From JARYMI01 sp964550915 (lineage in GTDB: Bacteria > Acidobacteriota > Aminicenantia > Aminicenantales > UBA8522), in the NCBI GenBank assembly GCA_964550915.1, contig CAZKBY010000112.1, forward strand, positions 1 through 8,863: DNA of 8,863 nt. Reading direction: 5' to 3'. The position numbers and the translations under genes were made by a program. This document shows, in pieces, positions 7,224-8,863 of this stretch. The notes beneath the pieces are model-generated. The model did no database searches, was not told the origin of the DNA, and saw only the letters and a program-made list of their open reading frames with translations. Within the stretch, counting starts at the first letter, position 1. Each line of letters starts with the position of its first letter.

Positions 7224-8248
7224 AGGAGATGCAGGTTTCCTATGTTGACTCGCGAAAGAAAGCGCGATGCTTCCTCGAAACATTCATCGACCTGCTGGCG
7301 GGGTGTCACGGGCAGGTCGGTCATCAGATAGTTGGGGTGGAAGACCAGAAGGGAATAGGGGATTCCCTTGTTAAGACACGAGATGAATCGGGCGATCTGG
7401 CCGACTTCTTGCCTATCGACATAACCGGGAACAAGAAGCGTCGTGGCTGTGAGGAGGTCTTTTTGGGGATAAATGCCGGCTAGCAAAGAGAAGTTTTCGA
7501 GAGTACGGCGGTTTCCGACTCCACAAAGAGCCATAGAGATATTCGGATGATATGCCTTGAGGTCAAACTTCACCGTGCCGCCGCTTTGGGCCGAGAGCTC
7601 AGCGGCTTTTTTTACTAAGCCGGGATGGCCGCTGCCGTTCCATTCCCAGCAGACGTGTTTTTGGCCGTTGCTTCGTTCGAGAACCTTTTGGCCGAGCCTC
7701 AGGGCGAAGGGAAGCTGGGGCTCTGGAGAACCGCCGAAAAAGCAGATGCAGCGGACTTCAGGCTGGAGCGCCGCTGCAACAACCTGATCTTCAGTGAGCC
7801 TGGTCGCTTCTTTGAGCCTCTTATGGGAGTGGTTCTGGCAGAAAAGGCAATCAAAACTGCAGCCGTAGAAAAAAACAGCCAGGTTGTAGCCCCTTTCCTT
7901 TGAACCCTCACAGAACCAGGCAGCGCAACAGTTCGTCGGGAGAGGATCAAGATAGATATGGAGGAGGGCAGTGTTCTTGGGCATGAGGGGAGCGATCCTG
8001 CCGGTTTTGTTTTCCCTCAATCCGCAATAACCTCTTTCCCCTAAATCAGGCCGGCATTCGTTGGCGCAGAGCCTGCAAGGCGTTCCAGAAGGACTCTTCG
8101 GCGGGCTTTGTGGAAGGCTGAGTTTTGTCCTGGAGGCTTCGTGAGCCGTTAGAGATACCTTGCCTTCCGGAAGCGAACGAAGGCAGTCCGGGCAAAGCCC
8201 GACGACTTTAGCTGCCGGTTTTTCATTGCACAAAGAACAGGTGACCAT
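7220..8248 (-). CDS. Radical SAM protein, PflA/AmrS-like (COG1180-type), with extra cysteine clusters
   Basis: The 342-residue product carries the radical SAM cluster motif CSFDCLFC (C130, C134, C137), preceded by YNLAVFFYG. It is followed by an S-adenosylmethionine-binding glycine motif, FFGGSPEPQ (170-178), and KFDLKAY (227-233), all typical of the pyruvate-formate-lyase-activase-like branch. Two further cysteine sets lie upstream. A zinc-ribbon-like set has C4/C7 and C19/C22; the second has C58, C61, C65 and C75 in the context GERGYCGLREN, which is characteristic of AmrS-like proteins. A CC pair at 107-108 and C113 lie between these and the core. Known relatives activate glycyl-radical enzymes or have no assigned substrate; no glycyl-radical enzyme is seen in this window. 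The ATG at 8248 has only a weak AAGAG upstream, but the zinc ribbon begins at residue 4, supporting this start. It overlaps the VanZ-like gene by 4 nt. Confidence 0.93.
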   Translation of the reverse strand: MVTCSLCNEKPAAKVVGLCPDCLRSLPEGKVSLTAHEASRTKLSLPQSPPKSPSGTPCRLCANECRPDLGERGYCGLRENKTGRIAPLMPKNTALLHIYLDPLPTNCCAAWFCEGSKERGYNLAVFFYGCSFDCLFCQNHSHKRLKEATRLTEDQVVAAALQPEVRCICFFGGSPEPQLPFALRLGQKVLERSNGQKHVCWEWNGSGHPGLVKKAAELSAQSGGTVKFDLKAYHPNISMALCGVGNRRTLENFSLLAGIYPQKDLLTATTLLVPGYVDRQEVGQIARFISCLNKGIPYSLLVFHPNYLMTDLPVTPRQQVDECFEEASRFLSRVNIGNLHLL

Positions 8249-8276
8249 CGGCTCTTGATTCTTCTTTTGTCACGAT

Positions 8277-8304
8277 TTTATAAAAAATCATCATTGGCTA
8301 TCAG
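8277..8304 (-). promoter_or_regulatory. Weak candidate promoter for the radical SAM/VanZ-like operon
   Basis: On the minus strand, CTGATA (8299-8304, 4 of 6 matches) and TATAAA (8277-8282, 5 of 6 matches) are 16 nt apart. This would start transcription near 8270, about 22 nt before the radical SAM ATG. The placement fits, but the match is modest and the region is AT-rich, so it could be chance. Confidence 0.27.
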
Positions 8305-8412
8305 GCGACTTTTGCCTGTTCATGGCCGGCTCTTCAGGGGATCGAACCTGCTTATTCTAACGCTAAACAGTTCGCTCCATCAACCGTTTGGCGCGGGCAG
8401 AAAAAAATTTCT

Positions 8413-8442
8413 TTGACATTCGAAAATATCTTCATTTATAAT
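8413..8442 (+). promoter_or_regulatory. Perfect-hexamer sigma-70 promoter facing the molybdenum hydroxylase fragment
   Basis: TTGACA (8413-8418) and TATAAT (8437-8442) both match consensus at every position, with an 18-nt spacer, one longer than ideal. Transcription would begin near 8449-8450, at the end of a run of A. It faces the hydroxylase fragment and is separated from the recognisable coding homology by roughly 185 nt. That leader begins with an inverted repeat. Confidence 0.75.
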
Positions 8443-8452
8443 AAAAAAAGCT

Positions 8453-8525
8453 GCTGGCTGGAGAGGGATCCTCCTTAGCCCCGCTTCCTTTTCCTTTTTC
8501 AAACCTTGGCGCCTCACCAGCCAGC
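8453..8525. other. 9-bp inverted repeat at the start of the predicted leader; terminator-like on the minus strand
   Basis: GCTGGCTGG (8453-8461) pairs exactly with CCAGCCAGC (8517-8525) across 55 nt. The loop contains a second small stem, GAGG-GAT-CCTC (8463-8473), and the palindrome GGCGCC (8510-8515). Read on the plus strand, it sits immediately after the predicted transcription start and would form a structured 5' leader. Read on the minus strand, the outer stem is followed by AGC and seven T residues, like an intrinsic terminator with an unusually long loop. I could not match it to a known riboswitch or small RNA. Confidence 0.45.
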
Positions 8526-8583
8526 TCCATCCTGAAAAAAAATATTTCCCCGAGCTTCAATTTGTCTTAAACGTCCGGCCGGA

Positions 8584-8863
8584 GTGAAACGTATTAAATT
8601 TGGAGTCCCATGGGCGTTCTTCTTCAGTTTTTTTGTGATCAAGCGCGGCGATCTGGAGAAAGGTTTTCAGGAGGCGGATGTCATCGTTGAGGATACCTAT
8701 ACCACCCAAGTCTCCCATCACGGAACGATCCAGACCCGCGCGTGCATCGCCAACTGGGATGGAGAGAATCTCACCGTTTGGGACTCGATTCAAGGGGTCT
8801 GGTACTCCAAGCTGGCTTTGGCCGAGTCGCTCGGCCTCGACCCCGACAGGGTCAGGATCATCG
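8584..8863 (+). CDS. Xanthine dehydrogenase family molybdopterin-binding subunit, fragment (5' end apparently missing, 3' end outside window)
   Basis: Residues encoded from about 8638 read IKRGDLEKGFQEADVIVEDT, then QVSHHGTIQTRACIANW and LTVWDSIQGVW, ending LGLDPDRVRII. This matches the molybdopterin-binding subunit of xanthine dehydrogenase/aldehyde oxidoreductase enzymes, which hydroxylate purines, aldehydes or N-heterocycles using Mo-cofactor and water. In that subunit the GDxExGF motif normally lies after some 150-180 residues, so a substrate-lining N-terminal region is lacking here. The frame is closed by TGA at 8533-8535 and has no ATG. GTG at 8584 and GTG at 8635 are the only obvious starts, and neither has a good Shine-Dalgarno; the residues between them (VPWAFFFSFF) look unrelated. 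I give 8584 as the outer bound. The gene may be a decayed, truncated copy, or the break may be an assembly join. The family call is solid; an intact start is doubtful. Confidence 0.72.
   Translation, partial: MKRIKFGVPWAFFFSFFVIKRGDLEKGFQEADVIVEDTYTTQVSHHGTIQTRACIANWDGENLTVWDSIQGVWYSKLALAESLGLDPDRVRII

Larger units (their letters stand above)
8249..8583. other. Divergent intergenic region upstream of the radical SAM and molybdenum hydroxylase genes
   Basis: About 335 bp without a supportable gene. From left to right it holds a weak candidate promoter facing left (8277-8304), a small hairpin, CAGGC-7 nt-GCCTG (8302-8318), and an isolated CAGG/CCTG stem around GGATCGAA (8335-8350) that resembles a tRNA T-arm on the minus strand without the rest of a tRNA. 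It then has a strong promoter facing right (8413-8442) and a 9-bp inverted repeat (8453-8525). In none of the three plus-strand frames is the missing N-terminal part of the downstream hydroxylase recognisable. Confidence 0.6.

Noticed and set aside
8335..8350. tRNA T-arm-like sequence (GGTTCGATCC on the minus strand), briefly resembling a selenocysteine tRNA 3' end
   Set aside because: The T-stem is only 4 bp with an 8-nt loop, the expected acceptor partner is absent upstream on that strand, and no D-arm or anticodon arm could be placed.
8557..8793. Minus-strand open frame of 78 codons opposite the hydroxylase fragment
   Set aside because: The plus-strand reading has clear molybdopterin-subunit homology over most of this span, so the minus-strand frame is a shadow.

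Overview
This window looks like chromosomal DNA of moderately high GC from an uncultured or poorly characterised bacterium. Promoters resemble sigma-70 consensus and the standard code is used. A corrinoid-type radical SAM protein, a second radical SAM protein and a molybdenum hydroxylase fragment fit an anaerobic or microaerophilic lifestyle. An Acidobacteriota or Aminicenantes-like lineage would be compatible, but that is a low-confidence inference and no marker here fixes it. I saw no CRISPR array, transposase, phage gene or RNA gene.

Layout. (1) 1-4080, minus strand: a probable two-gene operon. A full-length SMC chromosome-condensation ATPase (598-4080) is followed after 4 nt by the first 197 residues of a B12-binding-domain radical SAM protein, which runs off the left edge. 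(2) 4081-4432: a 352-bp divergent intergenic region. It holds candidate promoters facing both ways and a GC-rich imperfect palindrome of about 155 bp, resembling a small non-autonomous repeat or MITE. (3) 4433-5812, plus strand: a polytopic membrane protein of an uncharacterised GT-C-like type. (4) 5813-5981: a convergent gap with a second, simpler GC-rich hairpin that shares a core motif with the palindrome in region 2. (5) 5982-8248, minus strand: a PflA/AmrS-like radical SAM protein with extra cysteine clusters. It overlaps by 4 nt (ATGA) a VanZ-like membrane protein carrying a large extra soluble domain. (6) 8249-8583: an intergenic region with a perfect-hexamer TTGACA-18-TATAAT promoter followed at once by a 9-bp inverted repeat. 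(7) 8584-8863, plus strand: a molybdopterin-binding xanthine dehydrogenase family fragment. Recognisable homology starts abruptly in the middle of the protein, so the 5' part appears to be missing.

The genes do not form one obvious pathway. The two plausible functional couplings are smc with the B12 radical SAM gene, and the radical SAM gene with the VanZ-like gene. The best leads are the repeat family with its GAACC-N(3-9)-CCCGTCGG core, the headless molybdenum hydroxylase behind a consensus promoter, and the radical SAM/VanZ-like pair.
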